From Candidatus Babelota bacterium (lineage in GTDB: Bacteria; Babelota; Babeliae; Babelales; JAUPTZ01), in assembly GCA_030917815.1 (NCBI GenBank), contig JAUPTZ010000010.1, forward strand, positions 1-64,000: 64,000 bases of DNA. The letters are read 5' to 3'. Under the pieces are notes generated by a model. The model was not told the origin of the DNA. It was given only the letters and a program-made list of their open reading frames with translations, and did not search any database. Both the position numbers and the translations under genes were made by a program. Shown one piece after another: positions 39,736 through 50,529 of the stretch. Numbering within the stretch: the stretch's first letter is position 1; the number at the start of each line of letters is the position of its first letter.

Positions 39736-41288
39736 TTATCAATTTTTCCTGTTGCCGTCATGGGCAGATCATTAAGACAGGTTACTACTCGAGGGACCTT
39801 GTAGGCGGCCAGATTTTCACGACAAAACGCGTCAATGTCGGCCGGCGCCACTCGCGCTCCTTCACGGACCGCTACATAGGCAATCGGCACTTGCCCACCT
39901 TCTTCATCTTTAGCAATGACCGCCGCTTTAAAAACAGCCGGATGGCGAAGCAGAACATTTTCCACTTCCTGTGGATAGATGTTAAACCCTTTATTAATAA
40001 TGAGCTCTTTGCTGCGACCAACAATCGAGACATACCCCTCATGATCAATGGTAGCAAGGTCACCGGTATTAAGCCAGTCGGCATGAAGCACTTCGGCCGT
40101 TAAAACCGGTTCGTTATAATATCCCTGCATTACATTATCACCCTTCACCCACAGCGTACCAACACTGTCAAACGGTAAGGGATTAAGCTCAGTATCACGA
40201 ATCTGACAGGTAACACCAATTAAAGGACGACCAACCATATTAGTCGGATGATCTTGCCCAAAACCATCAACGGCTACCACCGGGCTTGCTTCAGTTAAAC
40301 CGTAACCGCTCACAATTTTACGGCCATAGACCAGAGAAAAGGCCATGCGAATTTTATCGGGGAGCGCATCGGCACCAGAAACAAAAAGTTTTATAGAATT
40401 GAGTGGTGCATTACGCATCATTACGAGCAGCCCAAATAAGGCCGGAAAGCCAAAAAACAATGTTGGCTTGTAGGCTAAGCCTTGGAGTAATGACCGACGC
40501 TCTATTTTAGGCACCGTAATAATAGTAGCCCCCATCATGACCGGGAGCCACATACTCGCATTTTGAGAAAAAGCATGAAAAAGTGGAAGAATGGCCAAGA
40601 AACGTTCATTGTTACTTGCACCCACAACCCGTTCAAATCGTGCACGAACCTGAATCGTATTAGCTATAACATTTTTGCCGGAAAGCACCACTCCCTTAGG
40701 TACCCCAGTTGATCCGGAAGTATAAAGAATGACCGCACTCTCCTCGACCAAGCGAATTGCTGGCGGCAACGCAGTGTCACGATCTACACAGTCTTGTGCA
40801 TCGTAGGTAAAATTCCATAAATAAGTATCAAGAACAAGAACAGTTTTAGAAGCTGCCTTGCTTTGGGCCAAAGAGGCCTCAAGCTGCTCTTGCATACTAG
40901 CAACGGTAATTATAACGGTCGCCTGTGCATCATCAAGAATGGCGGCAACCTCACGTGAGTGAAGATAGATATTCAACGGCACTACCACCGCACCAACATG
41001 CCAAGTCGCAAAGTAAGCACAGTAAAATTCAACGGTATTGGGGATGTAGAGTACGACGCGGCTGCCTTGCGTAACGCCTCGCACAAGTAACCAGTCGGCA
41101 ACTATAAGCATATAGTACCACCACTGGCTATAGGTCAGAGTCCGCTCTGGAGAGATTAATGCTTCTTTGTTCCCCTGCTGAGAAACAGTGCGCCACAATA
41201 GATGGCTAACGCCGCGTAATCGACCGGCATCGGTCCAATCGCCCCGTAATCTATCGTAGATCTGTGATTCGACGATATCTACTCTCAC
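39678..41288 (-). CDS. AMP-dependent acyl-CoA synthetase/ligase
   Basis: 536 aa; ILYTSGSTGVPKGVVLS, VSGYGLTEASPVV, WLNTGDLATID, GKIDKVRLR. Confidence 0.92.
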   Translation of the reverse strand: MRVDIVESQIYDRLRGDWTDAGRLRGVSHLLWRTVSQQGNKEALISPERTLTYSQWWYYMLIVADWLLVRGVTQGSRVVLYIPNTVEFYCAYFATWHVGAVVVPLNIYLHSREVAAILDDAQATVIITVASMQEQLEASLAQSKAASKTVLVLDTYLWNFTYDAQDCVDRDTALPPAIRLVEESAVILYTSGSTGVPKGVVLSGKNVIANTIQVRARFERVVGASNNERFLAILPLFHAFSQNASMWLPVMMGATIITVPKIERRSLLQGLAYKPTLFFGFPALFGLLVMMRNAPLNSIKLFVSGADALPDKIRMAFSLVYGRKIVSGYGLTEASPVVAVDGFGQDHPTNMVGRPLIGVTCQIRDTELNPLPFDSVGTLWVKGDNVMQGYYNEPVLTAEVLHADWLNTGDLATIDHEGYVSIVGRSKELIINKGFNIYPQEVENVLLRHPAVFKAAVIAKDEEGGQVPIAYVAVREGARVAPADIDAFCRENLAAYKVPRVVTCLNDLPMTATGKIDKVRLRSASYVATATTKTAP

Positions 41289-41293
41289 TACCG

Positions 41294-41497
41294 TTATTCC
41301 TTGTCATTACTCTCAGTGACTTCAATAACACTTACCGGACACATTTCTGCAGCCTCATCAACCTCTGCAGGATGAGAAGAGACCGCTCCGTGGTTATGCA
41401 CCCGGGCGGTCCCTTCAACAACAAATACGGCGGGACATATTGCTTCACACGTGCCACAACTAATGCAGCCGGGAACGATACGTACCTTTTTTGCCAT
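41294..41497 (-). CDS. ferredoxin (single Fe-S cluster type)
   Basis: 67 aa; CISCGTCEAICP ... EMCP. Confidence 0.93.
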   Translation of the reverse strand: MAKKVRIVPGCISCGTCEAICPAVFVVEGTARVHNHGAVSSHPAEVDEAAEMCPVSVIEVTESNDKE

Positions 41498-41500
41498 TAT

Positions 41501-42133
41501 TTATTCCTCGTCTTGCTCATCTTCAGTGCGGCAGCATGGATCTTGCTTACCACAGCATTCATCGCTGTCATCGCCACACTCTTCATCTGAACACTCATCG
41601 TCCAAACAACAGTTGCCTTCAGCTTCTTCTTCTTCCATTTCATCGATCGCTTCAATGAATTTTGCAAGGTCGGCGATATTGCCTTCTTCGATAGCCGATT
41701 GCCAGTCTACCAATACTTCATTAACACCGCGCTTAAGGCTTACCATTTCTTCGGTAGCCCAAGCCTTAAATTCATGCGCATCGGCTTTGAAATCGCCTTC
41801 GGTAATCATTTCTTCTGCAACGTCGGCCCACAGAGCGGTATCACCGGTCAACGCAACGCGATCAAGCATCTTCTGCCAATCTTCGATTGCATCAACTTCC
41901 TGTTGCATCATTTCTTGCAAAGCTTCAAGGCGGCTTGCTGCAAAGGCATAAATCTCTTGGAGGTCTTCAATAGTTTCTGCGTCTTCGGTTTTATCGCTTT
42001 GAGCATCAATTAAAGCCAAAAAACGACCGTATTCGTCTTCACAAAACTTAACCAGTTCAAGGCTCTGTTGCTTAAAAAAGGCCGCTTGCTCTTGCAATGA
42101 CGGGAGTAATGAGATGTCGTATGAACGTGCCAC
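41501..42133 (-). CDS. helical hypothetical protein with acidic Cys-rich tail
   Basis: 210 aa; GTG start with AAGGGGG RBS; tail NCCLDDECSDEECGDDSDECCGKQDPCC. Confidence 0.75.
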   Translation of the reverse strand: MARSYDISLLPSLQEQAAFFKQQSLELVKFCEDEYGRFLALIDAQSDKTEDAETIEDLQEIYAFAASRLEALQEMMQQEVDAIEDWQKMLDRVALTGDTALWADVAEEMITEGDFKADAHEFKAWATEEMVSLKRGVNEVLVDWQSAIEEGNIADLAKFIEAIDEMEEEEAEGNCCLDDECSDEECGDDSDECCGKQDPCCRTEDEQDEE

Positions 42134-42224
42134 GGGTGGCCCCCTTTCAATGAGTATGTATATGGTATAAAACTAAAGATAAGAACCAGTGTAGCCTGAT
42201 TTTCCATTTGTTGCAAAAACTAGC

Positions 42225-43415
42225 CTAACCCTCGCACTTTGCCAGCCAACCATCCTCGCCCCTCACTCGACGCCAGAGCATTTCAAGATTGGCCCTACCA
42301 GGAGCCGCACTGTCCCCATTTCGTAGGAAAACATCTGTATCCCGAATTTTTTTATCCCTAACCGTCCGCTTAACCATCACTTCAAACCGCCCATCAGGCC
42401 GTCGCACTAAACAATGCCCTGAGTCGGTCAAACGCCTATCAAGCGATGAATGTGAACTCATATACACAATAATAGCATTGCAATCATAATCGCTCAGCGA
42501 GCGGACCCCATATCTAAGCATAAAGCTTCTTATTCCGTCTCTTTGTGTCTGCGCACGCTTCAGGCCTGCTTCCTCATCAGCCACATCGGGTAACGCAGCC
42601 TCCAGCAGCATTTTTATCGGCATGATCGGACGCGCCAACCGCTTTTTACGACGTATCTTTTTTCCAACCGGCGACCTCTCAGGCGAACCGCTCACACTAC
42701 GCACGCTGGGGCTGGCCACATAATCTTTTGCATGATGGCCCAGCTCGCCCCTTCCCCTTTGGTGCCCATATCTTCGATAGCTACTATCGCCCATACCGCT
42801 GGATACTGCCTCGTCACACGATTTTTCTTCACCACACGCGGTAGCCTCAATATCTTCTTCGCCAAATAACGACCTCAAGAGGAGATCACTATCTTGATGT
42901 ACTACGAAATACCAAGATTCGACCCAAAAATCTGTTCTCATCTTTTTTGCATCATAGCATGCGCACTCACGTACAATCTCAGCGTTATCGAGGGCAACAA
43001 TAACAAATGATTCATCGATACACCGCGCATACAAACATTGCCGAGTCTCAATCTCCCCACTGCGAATGCGCAGACACGTATCAGCAACTCCCCAAAAAAT
43101 TGAACCCTCTTTACGATAACACAACGAGCGATGAGCTTTTTCTAACGCACAACAAAGAGACCGCAGATTCACCGGCTCATCGGCCCTCGCTATGTACTTT
43201 CTAGAAAATTCGTCACAATCATATAAAGCATTTTTACATAAAGGAAATGGCGCGGCAAAAGATACGGTGTCTAAAGCAGAACCAATCCTAAACATGCCTG
43301 ATCTACTAAAAAGCTCTCTAGCAACTTCAAGGTTAATCGATGGTTCTTCGGCTGCCGTCACCATAGATTGCAGCGCACTACTTATTACCAACAAAAAAAG
43401 AATACGTTTAACCAT
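42225..43415 (-). CDS. secreted hypothetical protein
   Basis: 396 aa; signal peptide MVKRILFLLVISSALQSMVTAA. Confidence 0.75.
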   Translation of the reverse strand: MVKRILFLLVISSALQSMVTAAEEPSINLEVARELFSRSGMFRIGSALDTVSFAAPFPLCKNALYDCDEFSRKYIARADEPVNLRSLCCALEKAHRSLCYRKEGSIFWGVADTCLRIRSGEIETRQCLYARCIDESFVIVALDNAEIVRECACYDAKKMRTDFWVESWYFVVHQDSDLLLRSLFGEEDIEATACGEEKSCDEAVSSGMGDSSYRRYGHQRGRGELGHHAKDYVASPSVRSVSGSPERSPVGKKIRRKKRLARPIMPIKMLLEAALPDVADEEAGLKRAQTQRDGIRSFMLRYGVRSLSDYDCNAIIVYMSSHSSLDRRLTDSGHCLVRRPDGRFEVMVKRTVRDKKIRDTDVFLRNGDSAAPGRANLEMLWRRVRGEDGWLAKCEG

Positions 43416-43495
43416 AAAGCACAGCCCCCACTGAAAAAAAATAAGGGCTACACGCTATAAAGAAACTAATTAAAAGTCAAAGGCAGAAATTAGTA

Positions 43496-45274
43496 CTAAA
43501 ACGCCACCAAACAACCGGCATACATATCAACCTCTTTTGGTATATTTTGTCCCGCAAACGTAATAGCTCCGCCAGCGCGAAGACTAAACCAATCAGAAAG
43601 GTGATAGGTAATGCCACCTTTAATGCGATGAGCAAATTGTTCGGTATTTGCTGCGGCAAGATTGTTATCAAGCGCAATGGTGTTTTCAATAGCATAGTCT
43701 TTTACACCATCGGTAGGATCATAGAACGCCCCAAGCCACGAATCAACCGTTCCTGAACGGAATCGTACCGTATCCTGTCGCTTCCAGTAAAACTGGTAAC
43801 CGACAAAGCCGGTAATATCGGTCGTATGCGAGTGGCAGAAGTGCATATCGGCATTCGCAATCACCGAGTGCCAACTAACGTCGGCAAGCTGCTCAGAGCC
43901 CATATTTTTAATCAATGATTCGGCCGGGGTGCCACATGTTTTTTCAGCACGCGCAAGCGCGAAACGATATTCAGTATCAAAATGCATCATCATCCAAGAA
44001 CGGGTCTCAACGTCAAAATGCATGCCGCCACCGATTTCAACATGCCGTCCATTACCGGTATGAGAACGATAAGGATTACCGGTATAATTTGCTTCGTCTG
44101 AGCCGCTACCGCATGCGGTCGGCGTACGGAGCAAAGCGCTCAAGCCACCAACAATGCGGTCTCCAAAATAGTAATCATAGTAGAGTTCAAGATCGATATC
44201 TCCAAGACCAAGCTGCCGTGTTGTTTCAAGCACATAGCCACGATCATTGAGCCACTCATAGGTGTTAGCATTAAAGGTTGAAACCATATCTTTCATACGA
44301 GCATTGATCGTATTTGTTGCACCACTACTCACCTGTGAACCATCTGAGTTATGCGTAGACGATATCCAAACCGTTGCCTTTTTATCTTGGTTCTTTACCC
44401 GCGTTGGTGTATTTGCCGCAGAAGCTTCAGTAAGCGCAGAGAAATCACCGGTGCCAAGGGCATAAATAGTGTCTTCATCAAGGCTTTCAAGGGTTGTCGA
44501 AATCGGCGTTGCCGAGAGTGCGGTAGAAGCAAGAATACCCACCCGTGTTCCACGTGGCACATATCCCTCTGGCGAATAAATCGCTGCTGCTTTACCGGAC
44601 AAGGTCGTTCCCCCGAAGATACTAATGTAAGTATCTGGGCCGCTTACCGCAGCATAATCAACTTGCGAAGCGGAGAAATCATTTGTCGGCATTGCTTCAA
44701 GAAAATCAAGCCGATACGCAAAACCAAGCGATGAAGACGCTGCTTCATTTTTTTGAAACTTTGCAACATCTTCTGTTTGCGAATCACGACGCGAGGCGAT
44801 ATCTTTACGCACCGTATCTACTGCTCGTACCGGCACCTTCACACGCACGCCCCAACGAGCTTTTCCGCCCATTACTGAACGGGAAACATTCGCAGAAAGA
44901 CACATACCATTTTCATAGTATTCTACGCGAGGATCAATCTTCATGATACGCATATACGGATTATAATGCTCAGTATTTTGCGCTACCGCACAGTGCTCAA
45001 AAATATGACTTAAGCGGAACGAATCGGCATTAAAAAAGAGTGTCGAAAGCTCACCGGTTGCAACACCATGGGAAGCAAATGCACGATGCGCGCTACGACT
45101 GTACCAATCAACATCGGCCATTATATACCAGGGAGATTTTTCACAAGGATCAAAATCGTGCCCTACATGCCCAACCATTAATGGAGCGCGAAACTCACGC
45201 GCACCAACAGTAACGGTACTACATACAGCCATAAACACTCCCAGCGCTATGTACCGCTCTATTTTTCTTGCCAT
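43496..45274 (-). CDS. outer-membrane beta-barrel-like protein
   Basis: start at MARKIERYIALGVFMAVCS with GAAAGGAAAG RBS; alternating strands; C-terminus MYAGCLVAF. Confidence 0.75.
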   Translation of the reverse strand: MARKIERYIALGVFMAVCSTVTVGAREFRAPLMVGHVGHDFDPCEKSPWYIMADVDWYSRSAHRAFASHGVATGELSTLFFNADSFRLSHIFEHCAVAQNTEHYNPYMRIMKIDPRVEYYENGMCLSANVSRSVMGGKARWGVRVKVPVRAVDTVRKDIASRRDSQTEDVAKFQKNEAASSSLGFAYRLDFLEAMPTNDFSASQVDYAAVSGPDTYISIFGGTTLSGKAAAIYSPEGYVPRGTRVGILASTALSATPISTTLESLDEDTIYALGTGDFSALTEASAANTPTRVKNQDKKATVWISSTHNSDGSQVSSGATNTINARMKDMVSTFNANTYEWLNDRGYVLETTRQLGLGDIDLELYYDYYFGDRIVGGLSALLRTPTACGSGSDEANYTGNPYRSHTGNGRHVEIGGGMHFDVETRSWMMMHFDTEYRFALARAEKTCGTPAESLIKNMGSEQLADVSWHSVIANADMHFCHSHTTDITGFVGYQFYWKRQDTVRFRSGTVDSWLGAFYDPTDGVKDYAIENTIALDNNLAAANTEQFAHRIKGGITYHLSDWFSLRAGGAITFAGQNIPKEVDMYAGCLVAF

Positions 45275-45313
45275 TGAACTTTCCTTTCTTATCAACCGTG
45301 CGCTCATCATCAT

Positions 45314-48300
45314 TTATGCAATACAGAAAGCTTCTGGGGCACCGCTTTTCAGCGATCCACCAGGAGTTGTACCAATAAAATATCCACCATCTAACGAGAG
45401 CAGCGGTGATATACCGTTACCAAACTTATCTTTTGCAACCGTTACGGGCGTCCGTACAATTAACGCCGATGTTAAATCGACGTTAACGGTCAAATAGGCC
45501 GCGGCAACGCCACCAGCAATCTTACCAGCCGGAACAAATTTTTCTGGATAACCACCATAAATCGGCATACTCAATATGTTATAGAGCTCAATAAGCGCCG
45601 CCCCTTGTGTCTCAGGACCACCAGCTGCTCCATCAACGACTGAGCTTTGAAACGAGTAGTGTATCGGATTGCCAGAAGAATCATTGGTAACACTAATAGT
45701 TTCTGTCCCTGTCGGATTAAGCGGCGATCCAGTTGGCGTCGTATAACTGTACACCATAAGACTTGGTGCCAATATTGTGTACTTACCGCTATCATCGGTT
45801 CCGGTAAGATAGGTCGACGTATTCCAAATACTCAACGGCAACGGATCATCTTGCGGAATACCGGCATCGACATACACAACGTTACCACCGCCACGAATAA
45901 AGGCCTGCGATGGATCACCAATAGTCAGTGTATAGCTACCACCATTAATCGCATCAGCTTCATCATCAGCATTGTAATCAAGCGGTCCAATAGCGAGAAC
46001 AGAGCCGTATTTTGCCGATGCAGAACCATCAAAAATCTGGTTGTGATCAAAGAATCCACTTGTTATATTAAGCGCAATATTTTTAACATTCCAGAGCGAT
46101 TGCACTTGCCATGCATTGTATTGATTACCACTTAAATCGGTACTAAATGCTGTCGTCGAAGAAGGCAATGTACCGTTTGGATTACCAACTTTATTGACCA
46201 CACCAGCAGCAAGGCCCATGAATCCTGACCGATCTATATGGCACATTGCCGTATCACCATTAAGCGTTAAGGAGAAACTAATATCGGTTGGATGAGCACC
46301 AACAACATCTCTACTATTCGTTCCATCGCCACCGCCATCGAGAATGTTACCGACTTGAAACGCACCACCAGAACGATTAGCATCACCAATAAGCATCTTC
46401 GCTTGTCGCTGAATACTAATGGTTACATCGGTTGTTGGTGTTTGATAATCGGCTTCAATGCCAACTAATGCATTATCATAAATCGTCAACGTTGCCTGTT
46501 TATTGAGCCAAATTTGCCCAATACCCAGAATCTTTGAACGCACTTTATCAAACGCCTGCACAGGAGCATCGCTGCTCCAAATCCATCGCGATGCATCGGC
46601 CTGCTGATTACTCATGAATACGCATTGGCTGTTATCATTAAAATACAATACTGGACCACAGGCATGATTGTCGCTGGTCACCGTACTTGGAAAGCGTATT
46701 TTTGCGCCCGGCTCAAGGACCAATTTAGTATAGCCGCTGAATACAATCTGCTGAAATGCTGCTGCACCACGGCCAAACGAACTGAGATCAAGCTCTCCGC
46801 CTGATAATATTCTAATTTCTCGAGGAACATCTGAGTAGAATATTAGCTGATGCGCGGTTGCTCCATTACCAAAATTTTCGGTCGCAATGATCGGTAATTT
46901 GTCAGTAATAATGATGTCTGAGTTCAGATCAACAACACCATTGCCATTGGGATACAAGGTAACCTTATCAAGGCCCAACTGATTCCATGCATTTATCGAA
47001 TTAGCATTCCAGGCACGATTACCCAGCCCAATCCGTGCGCCATGATCAAGGAAAAGCGCTGCATAAGGGCCTTCACCAAGCACCACCGGATCGGAGGTCA
47101 TGCTTACAAATTCACGTATACGAGAAAATCCGACACCATCGCCAGAAAGCCATAAATGGAATGGGTTTGCCCGTGTCGCACCAAAGACCAACAGCTGCTC
47201 AACCGTGTCACCACTGGTCATCACCAGCATGCCGGAGCTTGGCATTGTTACCGGCAACGTCACCGAGTCGGTAGAGCGCGTATGCAAGCGACGCGTATGC
47301 GGCCAATGAAACGACGGTGAACGACGATCAATCCCTTTAATTGGTTCAAAACCGCCCGGTGTTGGGAGCTCATTTACATTAATCGATACAATCGGATTGT
47401 TACCAAACTGATTCACTAAGTGAGGTGTCTCATTAGCAACCGGGTCAAAACCAAATGTTTCCACACGACCATGTGACTGGAAAATAAATTGATCTTCCGG
47501 AATAGTCACAAGCCCGGCACCGGCCTGAATGGCGCAGGTTCGTCGGCCCATTACCGTATCAAGAATCATATCATGACTCCCGCTAGCCGTTATCGTACCA
47601 CCAAAATTTGCATACACAATACCACCGCTATCGCGCACGCCACGAGGTATCAGTTCGTTAGCAGCAGGAGTAATGACACCCTTTGGATTATAGCGACCAG
47701 CACCACCAACATAAATATCATCGCCCGCAAACTCTAAAATACCACCACCATTCAAATATGGAATAAAGCTGGTTACATCTTCTGGATTGTCAACAATAAC
47801 AGCCTGTAGAACCTCATCGGAAAATTCCCAAGCGGCAAACGTACTATCTACTCTTAAGTGAGTAACCGACGTTGGAACACTTTCAATAACATCGATACTT
47901 TGATACTGTCCCGACGGCCAACCAACGTTAATTTGAGAACGGTCAGAAATATGAATTGCTTGGATCGCTTTGTCAGATACCGTGCTGGCTTCGTGCGCAG
48001 TTTCCACAGAAAATTTAATAGTGTTTGTCTCATCACCGGTAATAATCAAAGGCGCCGGCATTGGATTTTGACGGTACACATCAACAAATGCATCTCGCAA
48101 CGAACTCTGCGGGTATACGCCATCGCCAATGGAGAGCGGATCAAGTGTTTCACCATCGGCCATGGTATTTAATCGAGAGCCAAGCTGAAAATAGCGGCCC
48201 ATACCACTTAAGGTGAGGTCATACTCGCTACCACGATTGTACATAATAAGATGCGAAGTATTATCGCCAAGTACCCGTATTTGATCATCGGTAAGACCGT

Positions 48301-50449
48301 CAGTTACGCCACCTTCATAATCAATAACCGAATCGCGAACTACCCAGTGCACGCCGGCGCTCACTAAACTTTCATGACACTCAATAGTGCTGTTAACAAG
48401 ATAAATCGGCGAACCGGTATAATCAAGAACCCAATACGCAGGATCTTCAGCAAGACGCTTAGAAATCATCAACGAAGGAAGCTCTCCACCCACAATTGCA
48501 GGGTAGGCATCCCCCGTACCAATAAGAGCTACGTTACGACCAACATCATTATGAACTAAACGCACCTGATTCAACGTCATGGCATCGTTCACTAACAATT
48601 GTGAATTGTTATAACGTAAAAATTGATATCCCTCGAGCGGCAAAGCACGACCAAAGCCACTACGAAGACCATGATAGTCTTCAGAATACGCAATTTCCTG
48701 TCCACGATGATCAATCATTATTGAGGGCATATTGATATAACCATTCGGTGCAATTACTTCATCAAAGGTCGTCGTAGAAATTATTGAGACCTGCCCTTCC
48801 ACATCAATAGCTATCTCCCCAATAAGAGAAATCTCTGGCACAATATCACCAAAATCATCGAGCATCATAACGCTAAAGCCATCATACGAGGCCTGCCCAA
48901 TCGTGCCACCAATATAGGTCCCACTAAATCCTGCATCTCTCAACCCATCGGTACCAATAGTAAGACCTACTCCGGCCTCATCGGTTGTGCCAACGGTCAA
49001 CACTCCGGACACACTGTCGGCTGCAACACGGGCATAGATACCAGCATTCCCTCGTAAAAATATTTGGGCCACATCGGTAGCATCATATTCGAAAGCAGGA
49101 TCTTGTGCCGCCGTAGTATTTGTTTTTCGAAAGGCATTCCCATCGATAATAAATGCTGATGAATTATGCTGCTTAACTTTATCGGATGCATGAGTGCCAT
49201 CACCGGTCGTTGCCGATGTAACAACATGCACTCCATCTTTTGGAAAGTTTTCTAAAGCGGTATTAACGCGACACGCAAAGTAATCAAGAAAACGATTGTT
49301 TTCTATTTCTAAAATCCCGTTATTACCCAACACAAAACCATTTTGTACCGTATTTGCGGCAAACCATTTTGAAGTAATCAACCCACCTTCAAGACTACTC
49401 AAATCGCCAGAAAATTGTGCGATCGTTTGGTCATAGTTATTAGCAAGACGAGGAAACGAATTATTATAGTTCAAGACCACCAATCCACGGCTATTGGTCG
49501 GTTCGCTCAAAAACGCACTCAATTCATCAGAATCTGGCTCATAACCACTTCGTGCCAACGCATCACTGATACGTACCGCTGCCGCAATACCGGCACGATA
49601 TTTGTACACCACATTGGTACGCATGTCGCTGGTAACAACCTCTGCCGAACCAAGACCGGTTGGCTCTACATAACTACCATATATCATGAATGAACCATCG
49701 GTGAAATCGGCCGCTTCAGATCCTGCCGTAATCTTAAGAATCATACGACCAGTACTGTTATTTGAGGGGTCAAACAACAGTGAACCATAACCATAATCAA
49801 GAGCCCCAGAATCATCAACCAAGCCGGACTTATGCTGAGAAATAAACGAGACTGAACTGTTTTGACCAACTTCAATAACCGAGTGAAGTGAAGGATCAAG
49901 ATTGACTCCATGGTCTGTATCGGCACTAAGACTCCAGCGAACAAAAGAAAGCTGCGATGAGGCTTGCATTTGCGCTAACGTTTGCTCCATAAGAATGCGA
50001 AGATGAGCACCATTCAAAGTAATATTTTTTCCACATGGCAAACGAAATCGAACCTCTCCTTTTCCGCGAACACCAATATACAAAGGCCTATAGGTTGCAT
50101 CGGCACCACTGCTTTGAAAGATCAAGTCATTAAGCACCTGTACTTCAAGTACTGAGCCGGCCGAAAAGACATCGAATAATAGTATCGAATCTACTTCACT
50201 ACCTGGTTGAATGGTTACCGCTCCAGACGACGGTGTTGCACCAATTTTTACTATCGCAGTGGCGGCGTCACCAACCAGCGAAATCACACGATCGCCGGTC
50301 AAAGAAATGGTACCGCTATTCATGGTCAACACATTCCCATCGACTAACTCGAAATCTGCAGAGCCGTTAAAAGCGGTTGCTAAAACATTACTCCCCAGAG
50401 CAAGCCCTATTATTAGTGTCACAATACATGTTTGCAGCATTTTTTTCAT
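45314..50449 (-). CDS. large secreted beta-helix/autotransporter-passenger-like protein
   Basis: signal peptide MKKMLQTCIVTLIIGLALGSNVLA; RBS AAAAGGG; many short G/N/D-rich strand repeats. Confidence 0.75.
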   Translation of the reverse strand: MKKMLQTCIVTLIIGLALGSNVLATAFNGSADFELVDGNVLTMNSGTISLTGDRVISLVGDAATAIVKIGATPSSGAVTIQPGSEVDSILLFDVFSAGSVLEVQVLNDLIFQSSGADATYRPLYIGVRGKGEVRFRLPCGKNITLNGAHLRILMEQTLAQMQASSQLSFVRWSLSADTDHGVNLDPSLHSVIEVGQNSSVSFISQHKSGLVDDSGALDYGYGSLLFDPSNNSTGRMILKITAGSEAADFTDGSFMIYGSYVEPTGLGSAEVVTSDMRTNVVYKYRAGIAAAVRISDALARSGYEPDSDELSAFLSEPTNSRGLVVLNYNNSFPRLANNYDQTIAQFSGDLSSLEGGLITSKWFAANTVQNGFVLGNNGILEIENNRFLDYFACRVNTALENFPKDGVHVVTSATTGDGTHASDKVKQHNSSAFIIDGNAFRKTNTTAAQDPAFEYDATDVAQIFLRGNAGIYARVAADSVSGVLTVGTTDEAGVGLTIGTDGLRDAGFSGTYIGGTIGQASYDGFSVMMLDDFGDIVPEISLIGEIAIDVEGQVSIISTTTFDEVIAPNGYINMPSIMIDHRGQEIAYSEDYHGLRSGFGRALPLEGYQFLRYNNSQLLVNDAMTLNQVRLVHNDVGRNVALIGTGDAYPAIVGGELPSLMISKRLAEDPAYWVLDYTGSPIYLVNSTIECHESLVSAGVHWVVRDSVIDYEGGVTDGLTDDQIRVLGDNTSHLIMYNRGSEYDLTLSGMGRYFQLGSRLNTMADGETLDPLSIGDGVYPQSSLRDAFVDVYRQNPMPAPLIITGDETNTIKFSVETAHEASTVSDKAIQAIHISDRSQINVGWPSGQYQSIDVIESVPTSVTHLRVDSTFAAWEFSDEVLQAVIVDNPEDVTSFIPYLNGGGILEFAGDDIYVGGAGRYNPKGVITPAANELIPRGVRDSGGIVYANFGGTITASGSHDMILDTVMGRRTCAIQAGAGLVTIPEDQFIFQSHGRVETFGFDPVANETPHLVNQFGNNPIVSINVNELPTPGGFEPIKGIDRRSPSFHWPHTRRLHTRSTDSVTLPVTMPSSGMLVMTSGDTVEQLLVFGATRANPFHLWLSGDGVGFSRIREFVSMTSDPVVLGEGPYAALFLDHGARIGLGNRAWNANSINAWNQLGLDKVTLYPNGNGVVDLNSDIIITDKLPIIATENFGNGATAHQLIFYSDVPREIRILSGGELDLSSFGRGAAAFQQIVFSGYTKLVLEPGAKIRFPSTVTSDNHACGPVLYFNDNSQCVFMSNQQADASRWIWSSDAPVQAFDKVRSKILGIGQIWLNKQATLTIYDNALVGIEADYQTPTTDVTISIQRQAKMLIGDANRSGGAFQVGNILDGGGDGTNSRDVVGAHPTDISFSLTLNGDTAMCHIDRSGFMGLAAGVVNKVGNPNGTLPSSTTAFSTDLSGNQYNAWQVQSLWNVKNIALNITSGFFDHNQIFDGSASAKYGSVLAIGPLDYNADDEADAINGGSYTLTIGDPSQAFIRGGGNVVYVDAGIPQDDPLPLSIWNTSTYLTGTDDSGKYTILAPSLMVYSYTTPTGSPLNPTGTETISVTNDSSGNPIHYSFQSSVVDGAAGGPETQGAALIELYNILSMPIYGGYPEKFVPAGKIAGGVAAAYLTVNVDLTSALIVRTPVTVAKDKFGNGISPLLSLDGGYFIGTTPGGSLKSGAPEAFCIA

Positions 50450-50529
50450 ATAAACTACCCTTTTAAAAACAATACGCCGCAAACATGATAATCGAGGCTA
50501 TCGCGAAGGTGTCAATGAAACCGCAATTT

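Noticed and set aside
39564-40103. 179-aa plus-strand ORF spanning the 59-bp repeats
   Set aside because: Composed of translated repeat plus antisense of the acyl-CoA ligase; no RBS or domain.
43496-50449. Classical type Va autotransporter
   Set aside because: The 1722-aa protein does not end in an obvious beta-barrel translocator (ends ...GGSLKSGAPEAFCIA); the barrel is a separate downstream gene.
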